64,000 nucleotides of DNA from Anaerolineaceae bacterium (GCA_016841365.1 JAENZI010000006.1:1-64000); one strand, 5' to 3'; positions 37,861 through 46,058 are shown, counted from the first letter of the stretch. Numbers and translations: made by a program. Notes: a model not told the origin generated them from the sequence alone.

Positions 37861-38826
37861 ATGCGACTGAGAACTAAATTTGCCATCCTCACCCTGCTGG
37901 TGTTGATTTTCGGGGGGATAACCCTCACTCAACCGGTATCGGCGCAAGCCGGCACGCCGTCTGACCTGATCAGCACGGTCAACAGCCTGCGCCAGAGCCT
38001 GGGTCTCACCCCCTATACGGTAGATGGTTACTTGATGTCCTTTGCCCAGAGCCACAGCGATTACATGGCCTCCATCGGCACCTGGACGCATACCCGTGCG
38101 GATGGCTCCACAGCCTTCGATTACGGCATCAAAGAAAATGTGGCTATGGGCACCAACATGTCCATCCAGTATACCGTTTACACCGTCTGGTCCGATTATG
38201 TGCACTGGCAAACGATGACAGGGTTTGCCACCGGCAAGGTTGGCGCGGGTGTTGCGGTCTCCGGCGACAATGTATTTTACACATTGAACGTTTTGCCAGG
38301 AGATAGCAGCGCCAGTGAGGTCTCCGCTGACGCCTCTGAGGATGATGTCACCCTCTTATCCCAAAATCAGCAGCCCACAGCCATCCCCATCCTGCCGATC
38401 GTCACATCCACACCCAATCCGGATGGGATCATCATCCACATCGTCCAGTACGGTGAAAATTTGTGGACGATATCCGAAGCGTATGGCGTACCGATTGATG
38501 AGATATTGCGAAACAGCGGGATGAGCGTCACCACCACAGCCGTCTATGAAGGAGATCGCCTGTTGATCCGGGCTGCCACTGAACCTTCGGCGACCCCCAC
38601 ATTCACACGCACACCAGACCCGGGCACGCCCACCCCTACCCAGCCGCGCCCAACAATGACGCCCTTCCCAACGCGCACTCCGGCACCCACCTTCACCCCA
38701 ACCACGCCGCCCTCCATCCTGCACCGCACACTCGGCGAAGCAAAATCCCTCGGCATTGGGCTGATCCTGGTCAGTGGATTAGGATTGATCCTGGTCATCT
38801 ATACAGGATTTATTAAAAAGCCCTGA
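37861..38826 (+). CDS. Secreted CAP domain protein with LysM domain and C-terminal anchor
   Basis: The 321-residue protein has a signal peptide (cleavage likely near VSAQA, residue 30), a CAP/SCP domain (about 35-155: LRQSLGLTPYTVDGYLMSFA, HSDYMASIGTWTH), a LysM domain (about 193-240, HIVQYGENLWTISEAYG), a long Thr/Pro linker, and one membrane helix (about 297-317) before a short Lys tail. It would sit at the cell surface and bind glycan. CAP domain activity is unknown. No ribosome binding site is present. Confidence 0.82.
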   Translation: MRLRTKFAILTLLVLIFGGITLTQPVSAQAGTPSDLISTVNSLRQSLGLTPYTVDGYLMSFAQSHSDYMASIGTWTHTRADGSTAFDYGIKENVAMGTNMSIQYTVYTVWSDYVHWQTMTGFATGKVGAGVAVSGDNVFYTLNVLPGDSSASEVSADASEDDVTLLSQNQQPTAIPILPIVTSTPNPDGIIIHIVQYGENLWTISEAYGVPIDEILRNSGMSVTTTAVYEGDRLLIRAATEPSATPTFTRTPDPGTPTPTQPRPTMTPFPTRTPAPTFTPTTPPSILHRTLGEAKSLGIGLILVSGLGLILVIYTGFIKKP

Positions 38827-38843
38827 TTCATCCCATTTTTCTC

Positions 38844-38871
38844 TTGACACAGCTTAGATTTTTATGATAAA
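38844..38871 (+). promoter_or_regulatory. Promoter of the attenuated acetyltransferase/MFS operon
   Basis: A perfect TTGACA (38844-38849), 16-base spacer and GATAAA (38866-38871). It would drive a leader RNA of about 290 bases up to the second terminator. Confidence 0.55.
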
Positions 38872-38890
38872 CTCGATAAGGTGAAAAAAC

Positions 38891-38905
38891 GCCTGAAAAT
38901 CAGGC
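38891..38905 (+). other. Small hairpin at the 5' end of the leader RNA
   Basis: GCCTGA-AAA-TCAGGC, a six base pair stem with three-base loop near the predicted transcript start. It may protect the RNA 5' end. Confidence 0.5.
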
Positions 38906-38945
38906 ACACTTAATCGAATTTTACTAGAAAGGAACGCACCCGCAG

Positions 38946-39044
38946 ATGAATACTTCTTTATTCACGCAAAAAATGCTTCGCAATCGCTTTGCCGATGCCG
39001 TTGGCATTGCTGCCCCTACGCGGAGTGCGCCTGTTAATATTTAG
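38946..39044 (+). CDS. Putative 32-residue leader peptide
   Basis: A small reading frame too short for routine gene calling. It starts MNTSLFTQKM and ends APTRSAPVNI before TAG. AAAGGAA about 12 bases upstream could serve as a ribosome binding site. Its position between a promoter and two tandem intrinsic terminators is that of a regulatory leader peptide. Codons 26-29 (39022-39031) are complementary at nine of ten positions to bases 39074-39083, which lie in the first terminator. A ribosome on the last codons would therefore change leader folding. I do not recognise the peptide. It could instead be an independent small protein. Confidence 0.55.
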   Translation: MNTSLFTQKMLRNRFADAVGIAAPTRSAPVNI

Positions 39045-39066
39045 CTTTACCTAAATTCGGTAACGC

Positions 39067-39106
39067 AGCCACGGGCGAACTCCAAAACCCGTGGCTTTTT
39101 CTTTTT
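39067..39106 (+). terminator. Attenuator-like terminator 1
   Basis: AGCCACGGG (39067-39075) and CCCGTGGCT (39088-39096) form a perfect nine base pair stem followed by TTTTTCTTTTT. It lies 22 bases after the leader peptide stop. Confidence 0.85.
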
Positions 39107-39138
39107 CTCCATCCACCCTGTTGATTACACTCACAGAG

Positions 39139-39169
39139 CCACGGGACCGTTCAAAACCCGTGGTTTTTT
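39139..39169 (+). terminator. Attenuator-like terminator 2, copy of terminator 1
   Basis: CCACGGG (39139-39145) and CCCGTGG (39157-39163) followed by six T. The stem and the end of the loop (TCAAAA) repeat terminator 1, so the two look like a duplication. No promoter is seen between it and the downstream genes. Confidence 0.85.
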
Positions 39170-39208
39170 GGTTAAAAAGCCCCGGCAAATTAAAGAGAAG
39201 GAAAAGAC

Positions 39209-39328
39209 ATGTACAGCCTGATAATCACAACATGGAATCAAGATGATGGAATCGATCTCGGAAAGCAAAATGCTCGCAATAAAAACCGCAGCAACCGGGG
39301 ACCTGGCAGCTCACCGCCGGATCGATAA
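39209..39328 (+). CDS. Small reading frame of 39 codons in the operon leader
   Basis: ATG at 39209 has GAGAAGGA upstream. The product would start MYSLIITTWN and end GSSPPDR; it is polar and basic, with no recognised domain. It may be a second leader peptide. Translation is plausible from the ribosome binding site only. The frame is followed by a GC-rich hairpin (39340-39358). Confidence 0.4.
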   Translation: MYSLIITTWNQDDGIDLGKQNARNKNRSNRGPGSSPPDR

Positions 39329-39366
39329 AAGAACACCTCGGCAGCGGCGCCGGCTGCCAATGAACG

Positions 39367-39388
39367 GGTAGATCATAAAGAATCTACC
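39367..39388 (+). other. Hairpin directly before the ribosome binding site of the 64-codon frame
   Basis: GGTAGAT / ATCTACC, seven base pairs with an eight-base loop, ending four bases before AAGGAGG. A GC-rich hairpin (GGCAGC / GCTGCC, 39340-39358) lies just upstream. Confidence 0.45.
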
Positions 39389-39404
39389 GAAAAGGAGGAT
39401 CAAG

Positions 39405-39599
39405 ATGTACCACTTCACACTGATTGATGAAGCCTCCCTTGATCATGAGCCAAAAAGCTCACAATTGCAGGAAAAAACATTGGAAAACACAAGCAACCAA
39501 TCCCGGGCAACATCAAATGTCTTGATGAAGACAGCCCACCTGCTGCAAAAATATATAAATCAACCCAATTGTGTCCGCATTTACATCAACAAAAACTGA
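39405..39599 (+). CDS. Small protein of 64 residues preceding the acetyltransferase
   Basis: The ATG has the excellent ribosome binding site AAGGAGG at 39392-39398, the strongest in this operon. The product is hydrophilic, starts MYHFTLIDE and ends VRIYINKN. No domain is recognised. Its stop codon lies inside an eight base pair hairpin (39573-39580 with 39599-39606) that stands nine bases before the ribosome binding site of the acetyltransferase. Translating ribosomes would open this hairpin, which suggests translational coupling. Confidence 0.5.
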   Translation: MYHFTLIDEASLDHEPKSSQLQEKTLENTSNQSRATSNVLMKTAHLLQKYINQPNCVRIYINKN

Positions 39600-39606
39600 T
39601 GCGGAC
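39573..39606 (+). other. Stem-loop between small gene and acetyltransferase
   Basis: GTCCGCAT (39573-39580) pairs perfectly with ATGCGGAC (39599-39606) around an 18-base loop. The stop codon of the 64-codon frame overlaps the second arm. Confidence 0.6.
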
Positions 39607-39627
39607 TTAGATGAACGGAGAACGAAC

Positions 39628-40629
39628 ATGGTAACCACAACAACTCAAACAAAAATGCGCCCCTTTTCCCTTGACGATGCACAAACCGTCGTCGATCTTA
39701 TCAACGCGCACTCGAAATTCGTCTGGGGTTATGAGGATTGTGATCTGAATGAGATGATCATTGATTGGACATCACCCGGCATAGATATAGCGAAGGATAT
39801 TCGAGTGGTGGAAGATCAGCATGGCAAGATCATTGGCTATATCGACGTGTGGGACACAACCAAACCGCATGTGACCAAGTACGTTTGGGGTGTACTGCAT
39901 CCGGATGCCTGGGATGAAGACCTCTATGCCCGGATGCTCGCCTGGGCTGAAAGCCGCGCCCGTGAACGGGTCCAATTGGCGCCAGAAGGTGCCAGGGTCA
40001 TCATCAACCACGGCCTGTCCAGCAATGATCAACGCCGCAACACTGCATTAGAAACCTATGGGTTCACCCTCGTTCGCAATTTTTACCGGATGGTGATCGA
40101 ACTCGACCATCCGCTGCAACAGCCTGTGATACCAGATGGACTGAGCATCGTGCCTATTGACATGGAAACCGAACTGAAACCTGCACTGATCGCGATGGAA
40201 GACGCCTTCCAGGATCACTGGGGGTTTGTCGAGCGGCCGATCGAAGAAACGCTCAAACAATGGCGGCATTACATAGAGAACAGCGAGGACTTTGATCCCA
40301 GCCTGTGGTATTTAGCCAAAGACGGTGAACAAATCGCAGGCATTTGCCGCTGCTCGGGGAAGATGAACGAAGACCCGGATATGGGATGGGTCAGCCAGTT
40401 ATGCGTGCGCAAACCCTGGCGCCGGCAGGGGCTGGGTATGGCACTTTTGCTCACATCCTTCCATGAATTTTCTCGCCGGGGCAAAAAGCGAGTCGGCCTG
40501 GGTGTGGATGCATCCAGCCTGACCAATGCCACCCGCCTTTATGAAAAAGCAGGCATGCATGTGACCCAAAAATCCAATACTTATGAATTGGAATTACGCC
40601 CGGGAAAGAACCTGAGCAACACAGGTTAA
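39628..40629 (+). CDS. Tandem GNAT acetyltransferase, first copy
   Basis: The 333-residue protein contains two GNAT domains, like mycothiol synthase-type proteins. The C-terminal one is best preserved, with WVSQLCVRKPWRRQGLGMAL as the acetyl-CoA loop and RLYEKAGM near the end. The N-terminal domain is weaker and may be structural. CGGAG eight bases ahead decides ATG 39628 over a longer frame from 39571. The substrate is unknown; small amines, thiols or drugs are possible. A paralogue of identical length (42165) lies beyond the MFS gene; both share AFxDHWGF in the same place. Confidence 0.82.
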   Translation: MVTTTTQTKMRPFSLDDAQTVVDLINAHSKFVWGYEDCDLNEMIIDWTSPGIDIAKDIRVVEDQHGKIIGYIDVWDTTKPHVTKYVWGVLHPDAWDEDLYARMLAWAESRARERVQLAPEGARVIINHGLSSNDQRRNTALETYGFTLVRNFYRMVIELDHPLQQPVIPDGLSIVPIDMETELKPALIAMEDAFQDHWGFVERPIEETLKQWRHYIENSEDFDPSLWYLAKDGEQIAGICRCSGKMNEDPDMGWVSQLCVRKPWRRQGLGMALLLTSFHEFSRRGKKRVGLGVDASSLTNATRLYEKAGMHVTQKSNTYELELRPGKNLSNTG

Positions 40630-40677
40630 TCAGCTCAGGTTTAAACCCGGGATGCATTAAACTTGAAGGAAAAGAAG

Positions 40678-41967
40678 ATGGACAACGCAGATACAATGAC
40701 AAAACTTAATGAACCAACTGCAAATAAACGGATTTTATCCAAGACCCTGATCGTTTTCATGGTCGCCATGGTGTTTGCCAACATCGCCGGTGAAATGTAT
40801 TACAGTATGCTGCCCCTGTACCTGAAATACCTCGGTGCAGACATCATGCAGGTAGGCGTGTTCTTCACCGTCTCTCAAATCATTCCACTGGTGCTTCAGG
40901 TATTGGGCGGATGGGTTTCCGACACCATTGGCCGCCTGAAAAGCGTTGCAATAGGCAGCGTGATCGGTTTGGGCGCCTACATTTCACCCATATTTGCCTC
41001 CACCTGGCAGTGGCTTTATCTTTCAGAAGGGCTAAGCGCCACGACTCGCTCCTTAATCGGGCCGAGCTTTGGCGCATTCATAGCCGAAGAAACCCCCGAA
41101 GAGCATCGCGGCAAGGTGTATGGCATCACCGATACCATCTATACCGTCGTGACCGTGATCGGGCCGCCGCTGGCAGGCTGGCTGGCAGACAATTATGGAT
41201 TCAGATTCATGTTGATCATCGCCGCAGGCATCTATGTGTGTGCGACAACCATCCGCCTGATCCTGGCGAAGGTGGCAGGTAAACGGCGCCGTGAAAAGAG
41301 CACTGAGAAATTATCTTTTGAATCTCTCAAGGTCAATTTCAAAGCCATCCTTGGACTGGCATTGGCAGGCGGGCTCCTCACCTGGATCCTGCTGACAGAC
41401 GGAGTGCGAGATATCGCATTTTCCATGTCCTTCCGCCTGATGCCCCTCTACCTGGAAGAAATCGCCGGGATGAGCCTGCAGCAGATCGGCTGGCTTTCGT
41501 CAGCATTTGGTGTTGCTTCGATGCTCACAACCATCCCAGCAGGCTGGTTTGCGGATAAATTCAGCGAACGCATCGCGATTTCGCTGGGGTTCCTGCTGGA
41601 GTTTTTCGCCATGCTCTTGATGATCTACATGAAAAGTTTCATCGGGTTTGTCTGCGTATGGGCATTGTTCGGCGTAGCTGTCGGCTTGCTTTCGCCAGCA
41701 TATCAGAGTTTGCTGAGCAAGGTTCTGCCCGAGCGATTACGAGGAACAGGGTTTGGGTTAATCCATGCCAGCCTGGGTATCTTTTCGCTGCCAGCCCCGG
41801 CAATCGGGTCGCTGCTGTGGAAAACGATCAACCCCCAGGCGCCGTTCTACATCACCGCCATCTTTGCCCTGATCACGGTCATCCCGGCATGGCTCAAATT
41901 CAAGCTAAACAAACGAGACCTTGAAAGAGCGGCAGCAGCCAATGGCGACGGACCAGATAATGTATGA
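40678..41967 (+). CDS. MFS exporter
   Basis: The 429-residue protein has twelve predicted membrane helices and major facilitator loop motifs: GGWVSDTIGRLK between helices 2 and 3 and AGWFADKFSERIAI in the second half. It resembles drug-efflux MFS proteins. GAAGGA at 40666-40671 fixes ATG 40678. It lies between two GNAT acetyltransferases, so export of an acetylated compound, or joint inactivation and efflux of a toxic one, is the simplest reading. The substrate cannot be told. Confidence 0.85.
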   Translation: MDNADTMTKLNEPTANKRILSKTLIVFMVAMVFANIAGEMYYSMLPLYLKYLGADIMQVGVFFTVSQIIPLVLQVLGGWVSDTIGRLKSVAIGSVIGLGAYISPIFASTWQWLYLSEGLSATTRSLIGPSFGAFIAEETPEEHRGKVYGITDTIYTVVTVIGPPLAGWLADNYGFRFMLIIAAGIYVCATTIRLILAKVAGKRRREKSTEKLSFESLKVNFKAILGLALAGGLLTWILLTDGVRDIAFSMSFRLMPLYLEEIAGMSLQQIGWLSSAFGVASMLTTIPAGWFADKFSERIAISLGFLLEFFAMLLMIYMKSFIGFVCVWALFGVAVGLLSPAYQSLLSKVLPERLRGTGFGLIHASLGIFSLPAPAIGSLLWKTINPQAPFYITAIFALITVIPAWLKFKLNKRDLERAAAANGDGPDNV

Positions 41968-42006
41968 AATCATCAACTTGCAGATTCATGCAGGTTTGTG
42001 GATGAA

Positions 42007-42127
42007 ACAGGTGAGCTGGAATATTGTGCTTGAGCCGGATTGTTCCCGAAAAACAACGCAAAGTGAGGTTTGCACCGGTTTAGCCAATAAAACAAGGCTC
42101 ACCTGTTGGGGGTGAATATCACCCCTC
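42007..42127 (+). other. Structured intercistronic region before the second acetyltransferase
   Basis: ACAGGTGAGC (42007-42016) is the exact reverse complement of GCTCACCTGT (42097-42106). Immediately after the second arm a GGGGTGA / TCACCCC hairpin (about 42110-42126) forms. The first structure encloses 80 bases. No U tract follows, so this looks like an RNA processing, stability or translational control element and not a terminator. Confidence 0.45.
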
Positions 42128-42164
42128 ATTAAGATTGAATAATCCAATTAACGGAGTAACCAAC

Positions 42165-43166
42165 ATGAAAGAGTTAGAGATTGAAATAACCAATGCCCCT
42201 CAGATTGAGGGATTGAAATTTCGGAAGTTTGTTGGGGAATCGGACTTCCCAAAGATGATTGCTATTATCGAGGCGGCTTCCAGGGCAGACGATGAAGAAA
42301 GATCGATCACATTGGAGGATATTAAGAACGATTATGCACACCTCACGCATTCAGACCCTTCACAGGATATGATTTTTGCAGAGGTAAAGGATCAAGCAAT
42401 CGCTTATTCGCGATGTGAATCTTACCAGGAAGAAAACCCCAACCACCGCATCTATGCACACTTCGTCTACATCAAGCCAGAATGGCGTGATCAGGGCATC
42501 GAACAGGTGATGATCAAATGGTGTGAAACGCGCCTGAAAACCGTTGCCTCTGAACAACCCCGGGATAGTGAAAGGTTTTTGCAAACCTTCAGCACCGCCC
42601 AAAAAACCGGATTTTGCCAAATATTGGAAGAACTGGGATATCACCCTGCGAGATTCGGCTTTGAAATGTCAAGACCGTTGGAAGGGATACCCAGCGCTGA
42701 ACTACCTGAAGGTATCGAAGCGCGCCCGGCACAGGAGCAGCACTATCGAGACATCTGGAATGCCTCAATCGAAGCATTTCGAGATCACTGGGGTTTTGCA
42801 GAGCCAACCGAAGAAGACTATATTTCCTATAAAGAGTCGAAATATTTTCAACCCGAGCTATGGCAGGTCGCCTGGAAAGACGATCAGATTGTCGGCAGTG
42901 TATTAAATTACATTGATCATGATTACAATCAGAAATATGGCAAGAAACGCGGTTGGACAGAAGAAATAACCACGCAGAGGAAATGGCGCCGTCATGGCAT
43001 TGCGCGTGCATTGATCGTGCGCAGTATGCACATGCACAAAGCGCTGGGCATGACGCAAGTCGCCCTGGGCGTGGATACAAACAACCCCACCGGTGCACTA
43101 AAACTTTACGAAAGCCTTGGGTATAAACAGGATAAAACCTTTATCACTTACCGCAAAGAGATCTGA
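42165..43166 (+). CDS. Tandem GNAT acetyltransferase, second copy
   Basis: The 333-residue protein has two GNAT domains and exactly the length of the copy at 39628. The C-terminal acetyl-CoA site is EEITTQRKWRRHGIARALIV; the end LKLYESLGY is typical. The two paralogues share AF[QR]DHWGF and the (D/E)PSLW/PELW segment, but differ much elsewhere, so the duplication is old. GGAG eight bases ahead supports ATG 42165. It closes the operon, with a strong terminator 19 bases downstream. Confidence 0.82.
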   Translation: MKELEIEITNAPQIEGLKFRKFVGESDFPKMIAIIEAASRADDEERSITLEDIKNDYAHLTHSDPSQDMIFAEVKDQAIAYSRCESYQEENPNHRIYAHFVYIKPEWRDQGIEQVMIKWCETRLKTVASEQPRDSERFLQTFSTAQKTGFCQILEELGYHPARFGFEMSRPLEGIPSAELPEGIEARPAQEQHYRDIWNASIEAFRDHWGFAEPTEEDYISYKESKYFQPELWQVAWKDDQIVGSVLNYIDHDYNQKYGKKRGWTEEITTQRKWRRHGIARALIVRSMHMHKALGMTQVALGVDTNNPTGALKLYESLGYKQDKTFITYRKEI

Positions 43167-43184
43167 CCCGATCACACTGAACCT

Positions 43185-43223
43185 GACCCCCAGCCTATTT
43201 TCTGATAGTCTGGGGGTCTTTTT
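43185..43223 (+). terminator. Terminator of the acetyltransferase/MFS operon
   Basis: GACCCCCAG / CTGGGGGTC, nine base pairs, followed by a T run. Confidence 0.9.
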
Positions 43224-43363
43224 CGCCCCGACATTTGAATTTTCCAATGATGACCAATCAGCAGATTCAATAACACGCATCAGAAACCTGGGAACAATCC
43301 CTGAAATCCTTGTTACAATAAGAGCAACACAACAAACATCATCCGAAAAATCAAGGATCACCT

Positions 43364-44158
43364 GTGACAGAATGGATCACCTCCTCCAGCAATAACAAGC
43401 TCAAGCTCGTGCGCAGCCTGCAAGCGCGCAGCCGAAACCGCCAATCCGAAGGGGCATTTGTGGCGGAGGGGGTGCGTCTGCTGGAGGAAGCCAGCAGCGT
43501 TAAATGGCCGATTGCGTTCATCCTGTATGATGAAACGCTGTCAGACCGGGGGCTGAAACTGGTCAACGATCTGCAAGATCAGCAAGGCGTCGAGGCCGCA
43601 CAAATCACACCGGAGCTGATGTCTGATATCAGCGACACGGAATCACCGCAAGGCATCCTGGGGGTGCTCACACTTCAAGCCTTGGCACAGCCTTCAATCC
43701 CCACGTTTATCGTGATTGCAGATCAGATCCGCGACCCCGGCAATATGGGCACTTTGCTGCGCACGGCGGAAGCGGCAGGCGCGGATGCGGTATTGACCAC
43801 ACCGGGCACTGTGGATGCTTACTCGCCCAAAGTCATCAGGGCTGGCATGGGCGCACACTTTCACCTGCCAATCCTCAGTTCCTCATGGGATGAAATCGAA
43901 CCCATCGTCAAGGATATGGCTGTCTTCCTTGCAGACGTTGAAGCGGACAACACGATTTGGCAGGCTGATCTGCGTCAACCCTGCGCTTTGCTGATCGGCG
44001 GGGAGGCCTTCGGCGCCTCGCCAAAGGGAGAAGCCATCGCCACCCACAGGATCTCCATCCCAATGCGCGGTCGAGTCGAATCATTGAACGCTGCCATTGC
44101 AGCCGGCATCCTAATCGCTGAGGTCCTGCGCCAGAGAACCCAATTAAAAGAGGAATAG
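43364..44158 (+). CDS. TrmH/SpoU family RNA 2'-O-methyltransferase
   Basis: The 264-residue protein starts with GTG, with AAGGA at seven bases. The N-terminal substrate-binding domain (SSSNNKLKLVRSLQARSRNR) is followed by SPOUT motifs: IADQIRDPGNMGTLLRTAEA, CALLIGGEAFGAS and ISIPMRGRVESLNAAIAAG. It methylates ribose in rRNA or tRNA; the target is unknown. TTACAAT upstream (43315) may be its -10 box. DUF711 follows after four bases. Confidence 0.9.
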   Translation: MTEWITSSSNNKLKLVRSLQARSRNRQSEGAFVAEGVRLLEEASSVKWPIAFILYDETLSDRGLKLVNDLQDQQGVEAAQITPELMSDISDTESPQGILGVLTLQALAQPSIPTFIVIADQIRDPGNMGTLLRTAEAAGADAVLTTPGTVDAYSPKVIRAGMGAHFHLPILSSSWDEIEPIVKDMAVFLADVEADNTIWQADLRQPCALLIGGEAFGASPKGEAIATHRISIPMRGRVESLNAAIAAGILIAEVLRQRTQLKEE

Positions 44159-44162
44159 ACAT

Positions 44163-45377
44163 ATGCGTATTCGTTCCATCACATTTTTTATGAACCCCCG
44201 CTGGCCATTGAGTGAGCTTGCCTTTCAAAAAGCCGGCATCTTCACCCAGGATGCCAAACAGGTCTTTAGTGCATCAGGCTATCAAGTTCAATCTATCCGG
44301 CTGGCAACACCACCTTTTCCTGAATTTTTATCCGCCGATTATTCTTCAGCCACCACCCAGTTAGAAATGCTGGCGCACAGCGAAGGGTTTGATTATGCCG
44401 CCCTCGGTCCGGCGCTGCCTGACCAATTAGCATCCTACGCGGCGATCCCCGAAATGCTGGCAAACTCTCAGATTTTATTCTTCAGCGGACACATGACAAC
44501 GCCTGAAGGCAAACTGAGCCTGCCGGCAATCCGCGCCTGTGCCGAAGTGATCCATCAGGCAGCCACCATCGAGAAGAATGGCTTTGCCAATCTGCGCTTT
44601 GCTGCGCTGGCAAATGTGCCGCCCCACACACCCTTTTTCCCCGCTGCCTATCATCAGGGCAAATCAGCCGGTTTTGGCCTGGCTTTAGAAGCAGCCGATC
44701 TGGCAGTGTCGGCGTTTTCAGAAGCCGCCTCCCTGGCAGATGCTCGCAGTCGGCTGATCCAATCGATCGAATCCCATGCTCAGAAAATGACAGAAACTGG
44801 AGAAAAATTAGCCAAAACCTACAGTGTTGATTTCAAAGGGCTTGATTTTTCACTGGCGCCTTTCCCCCGTTATGAGTTCTCCATTGGGTATGCCTTAGAA
44901 AAACTCGGATTGAGCGCTCTCGGGCTCTCCGGTAGTTTGGCAGCAGCCGCCTTCCTGATGGACACGCTAGACCAGGCAGACTTCAAGCGCACTGGTTTCA
45001 ACGGCTTGATGCTGCCTGTGTTGGAAGATTCAACACTCGCCCAGCGCGGGGCTGAAGGTGTACTGGGTGTGACCGACATGCTGCTCTTTTCTTCGGTATG
45101 CGGCACGGGATTGGACACGGTGCCCCTGCCGGGTAATGCGTCTGTAGAACAGATCCAGGCGGTGCTGCTGGATGTCGCGGCTCTATCCTCCCGCCTGGCT
45201 AAGCCGCTGACGGCGCGCTTGATGCCCATCCCCGGGAAAGCCGCTGGCGATGAAACGGGTTTCGATTTTGAGTTCTTTGCCAACAGCAGGGTGCTTGCCC
45301 TGCCTGCGCTGCCGCTCTCAGGGTTGCTGACGGGAAACGAAACTTTCTCTATCCAGCCAAGAGCAAAACAAGCGTAA
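44163..45377 (+). CDS. DUF711 family protein
   Basis: The 404-residue protein shows DUF711 features across its length: RIRSITFF at the start, GLDFSLAPFPRYE in the middle, then GFNGLMLPVLED, CGTGLDTVPLPG and LAKPLTARLMPIPGK. The family is structurally related to pyruvate formate-lyase-like folds but without a glycyl radical motif, and its function is unknown. AGAGGAA precedes the ATG. It is co-transcribed with the SpoU gene. Confidence 0.85.
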   Translation: MRIRSITFFMNPRWPLSELAFQKAGIFTQDAKQVFSASGYQVQSIRLATPPFPEFLSADYSSATTQLEMLAHSEGFDYAALGPALPDQLASYAAIPEMLANSQILFFSGHMTTPEGKLSLPAIRACAEVIHQAATIEKNGFANLRFAALANVPPHTPFFPAAYHQGKSAGFGLALEAADLAVSAFSEAASLADARSRLIQSIESHAQKMTETGEKLAKTYSVDFKGLDFSLAPFPRYEFSIGYALEKLGLSALGLSGSLAAAAFLMDTLDQADFKRTGFNGLMLPVLEDSTLAQRGAEGVLGVTDMLLFSSVCGTGLDTVPLPGNASVEQIQAVLLDVAALSSRLAKPLTARLMPIPGKAAGDETGFDFEFFANSRVLALPALPLSGLLTGNETFSIQPRAKQA

Positions 45378-45389
45378 ATTAAAACCAAA

Positions 45390-45432
45390 AAGCCGCTTGA
45401 TTCACAAAACACAAATATGATCAGCGGCTTTC
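45390..45432. terminator. Bidirectional terminator, DUF711 and ArsR genes
   Basis: AAAGCCGCT / AGCGGCTTT stem with a long loop between convergent genes. Confidence 0.7.
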
Positions 45433-45463
45433 TATTTGTTCATCCTCGAGAAATCAGGCTGGA

Positions 45464-46039
45464 TCATCCCTCCGGCTTGATACGCCAATAAGCTGATCCG
45501 TCCCGCTCCCGCCCCAATAATCCAACAGAGATCAAATCCCGTCGCAATCCCGAAATATCCTCGTTCAAGGCACCGATGATCTGATTGACCTGTTTTTCAG
45601 TATAGGTTTTTCCAACCTCAAATTGTTCAGCCAAATATCTGAGAATGACATCCAGCTTTCGGCGATTGGTGGGCAGTTGGGCAATCGTACCATCATCACT
45701 CAAGTAATCTTTGAGAATTTTCCGGTCGTAAGCCTCTCGATCAAGGTCCTTTGCAGCCTCAGGGAGGGTATCTTCAGAAAGCATTCGCTTTGCCATCCCG
45801 GTCAACGTTTCTGTTTCTAAACGGTAAACGCTGTAATACCCTTCCGCCCGGGCAGACACCAGACCAATCTCAGCTAATTTTGAAAGATGGTGTGAGACAG
45901 TTGAAGCGCTGATATCCAAGACAGCAGCCAACTCTTCAACGCTTGATTCCTTTTGTGCTAACAAGCCAATCAACCTCAGCCGGTTTGCATCTGCCAATGC
46001 CTTAAAAAAGTCCAGCAAAGTTTCTAATGATTCTTCCAT
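45464..46039 (-). CDS. ArsR-family regulator with DUF2087 domain
   Basis: The 191-residue protein has a winged-helix ArsR domain (about 5-90; recognition helix in ISASTVSHHLSKLAEIGLV) and a C-terminal DUF2087 domain (about 105-188; DGTIAQLPTNRRKLDVILRY, DISGLRRDLISVGLL). No cysteine metal site is present, so it is not a classic metal sensor. GGAGA at five bases supports the start. A palindrome over the predicted transcription start suggests autorepression. Confidence 0.9.
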   Translation of the reverse strand: MEESLETLLDFFKALADANRLRLIGLLAQKESSVEELAAVLDISASTVSHHLSKLAEIGLVSARAEGYYSVYRLETETLTGMAKRMLSEDTLPEAAKDLDREAYDRKILKDYLSDDGTIAQLPTNRRKLDVILRYLAEQFEVGKTYTEKQVNQIIGALNEDISGLRRDLISVGLLGRERDGSAYWRIKPEG

Positions 46040-46058
46040 GACAATCTCCGTAATTTAC

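Noticed and set aside
41921-42115. Frame of 64 codons at the MFS end
   Set aside because: Mostly overlaps the MFS gene out of frame. The part after 41961 is noted only as possible because no ribosome binding site is present.
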